64,000 bases of DNA from Notospermus geniculatus (Eukaryota > Nemertea > Pilidiophora > Heteronemertea > Lineidae): NCBI GenBank assembly GCA_002633025.1, contig NMRB01001831.1, positions 16,108-80,107 of the forward strand, given 5' to 3'. The stretch's first letter is position 1. Each line of letters begins with the position of its first letter. Of the stretch, positions 62,993 through 64,000 are shown one piece after another. Under the pieces are notes generated by a model, which saw only the letters and a list, made by a program, of their open reading frames with translations, had not been told where the DNA came from and searched no databases. Both the position numbers and the translations under genes were made by a program.

Positions 62993-63760
62993 CGGGACTT
63001 TGCAGTACTGACAAGGTCTATTGTAATGTCATATCGATAGGATATCTCGCTATCCCTGTCGAAGTACAACCGTAAAATCATCCTCTCTAATGAGTTTATC
63101 ATAAAACTCAATTGAATAAATCATGCAGAAGTCGCATTGGAACTGCATTCTAAATCATTCATCGACATATTTCTCACCCATGTATGTATAGGGCGACGCG
63201 TTCATTGACACCCTCGAGCTTAAAGTACTCTTAGTTAGCCTGGCTAAATTACTATGCTTCTCGTGTTTTTCATTTATTATTAGCAACACTAAAGATCATG
63301 CTTTAAGTCAACTGGGAAACTGGCTGATCAATTAACTTTATACGTTAATTAAATCAGTTGAGTTGAATCGTGTTGATAACGAACATGTGTTTTAAAGCAT
63401 CAAACTGAAGTCGATCAAACCCGCCAAGTCTTCGACTGCAAATGGTAGACGTGAAGACGGCGTGTGCATGAGGAGGTGGCAGTATTTCATCGACGACACC
63501 ACAGGGATAACATCATCAAAACCTTGTATAAATTCTTTTGAATGATGGGTCCTCTTACAGGCAAAAGACAGGCAATAATACGTATCGGCTAAAGATGCCG
63601 AAAAAAAGAATGATAAATGAGTATGTATGAGACAATATGATTTTATCTAAATATGTTATCTTCAGACTCTCTTAAGACATATCCAGAACTAATTTTACTG
63701 ACTTTTTAATTCACTTGTCCAGATTACGAAAGCTGATACGGACCCACAGACGCGGAACTA
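62993..63760. other. No recognised gene
   Basis: Nothing recognised. Confidence 0.5.
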
Positions 63761-63853
63761 AAGATCCGCATCCTCCAACCGCAGGGCTTTGGTCTCGCTC
63801 CTTGTATGAAGAGAAGCAGGATCAAAGCCCTGCTGTGGGAGGATGAAGATCCG
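63761..63853. repeat. Hairpin, GGATC..TCCTCC arms
   Basis: AGATCCGCATCCTCCAACCG + CAGGGCTTTG pairs with CAAAGCCCTGCTGTGGGAGG + ATGAAGATCC, about 30 bp with three mismatches. Confidence 0.7.
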
Positions 63854-64000
63854 GCGCCTCCCATGCCTTCTGCTCTTTGGCGACAAGAAAGCAATTTTCT
63901 TGTTTAATTAGTTGAGTGGTATGACTCGATTTTCGTCATTTGATTATTGTCATGCGTGCATGAGCACTGAATTCTTCTGTTCTCTCTGAATCCGAGTTCT

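Overview
The window is a eukaryotic, intron-rich nuclear contig with three assembly gaps (4000-4335, 14456-15310, 31013-31257). GT-AG introns, metazoan gene families, very many short inverted-repeat elements and minisatellites, and frequent ACATGT and AGGCCTA words suggest a marine invertebrate (lophotrochozoan or invertebrate deuterostome). The sequence alone does not fix the species.

Two protein-coding genes are certain. On the + strand, seven exons from 6690 to 9800 encode the C-terminal 576 residues of an NSUN7-type member of the NOL1/NOP2/Sun RNA methyltransferase family; the 5' exons were not found. On the - strand, seven exons from 37216 down to 17404 encode 343 continuous residues of a Cys-loop ligand-gated channel subunit of the GABA-A alpha/GRD type. 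They run from the extracellular N-terminal region to the start of the M3-M4 loop. The signal-peptide exon and the M4 exon were not found; M4 may lie in the 14456-15310 gap. The two genes converge.

The long receptor introns hold other material. A small two-exon + strand gene (20694-21093) encodes a 104-residue basic, ten-cysteine secreted-type peptide with its own poly(A) signal. A CpG-containing stretch near 28.0-28.9 kb looks like a promoter, with a YY1-like start and a TCTCGCGAGA element. The short intron between the M1 and M2-M3 exons is almost wholly a 55-bp tandem array that copies the end of the upstream exon together with its 5' splice site.

The region 37.2-64 kb has no gene I can name. 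It is mostly repeats: MITE-like palindromes (some with readable target-site duplications), minisatellites of 30-63 bp units, and tRNA/5S-derived SINE pieces. A few open frames there are listed at low confidence.

The genes do not form a pathway. The receptor would act in the plasma membrane as part of a pentameric GABA-gated channel, and NSUN7 is an RNA methyltransferase-like protein. Their proximity may reflect old linkage, because human NSUN7 and a GABA-A receptor cluster both lie on chromosome 4p.
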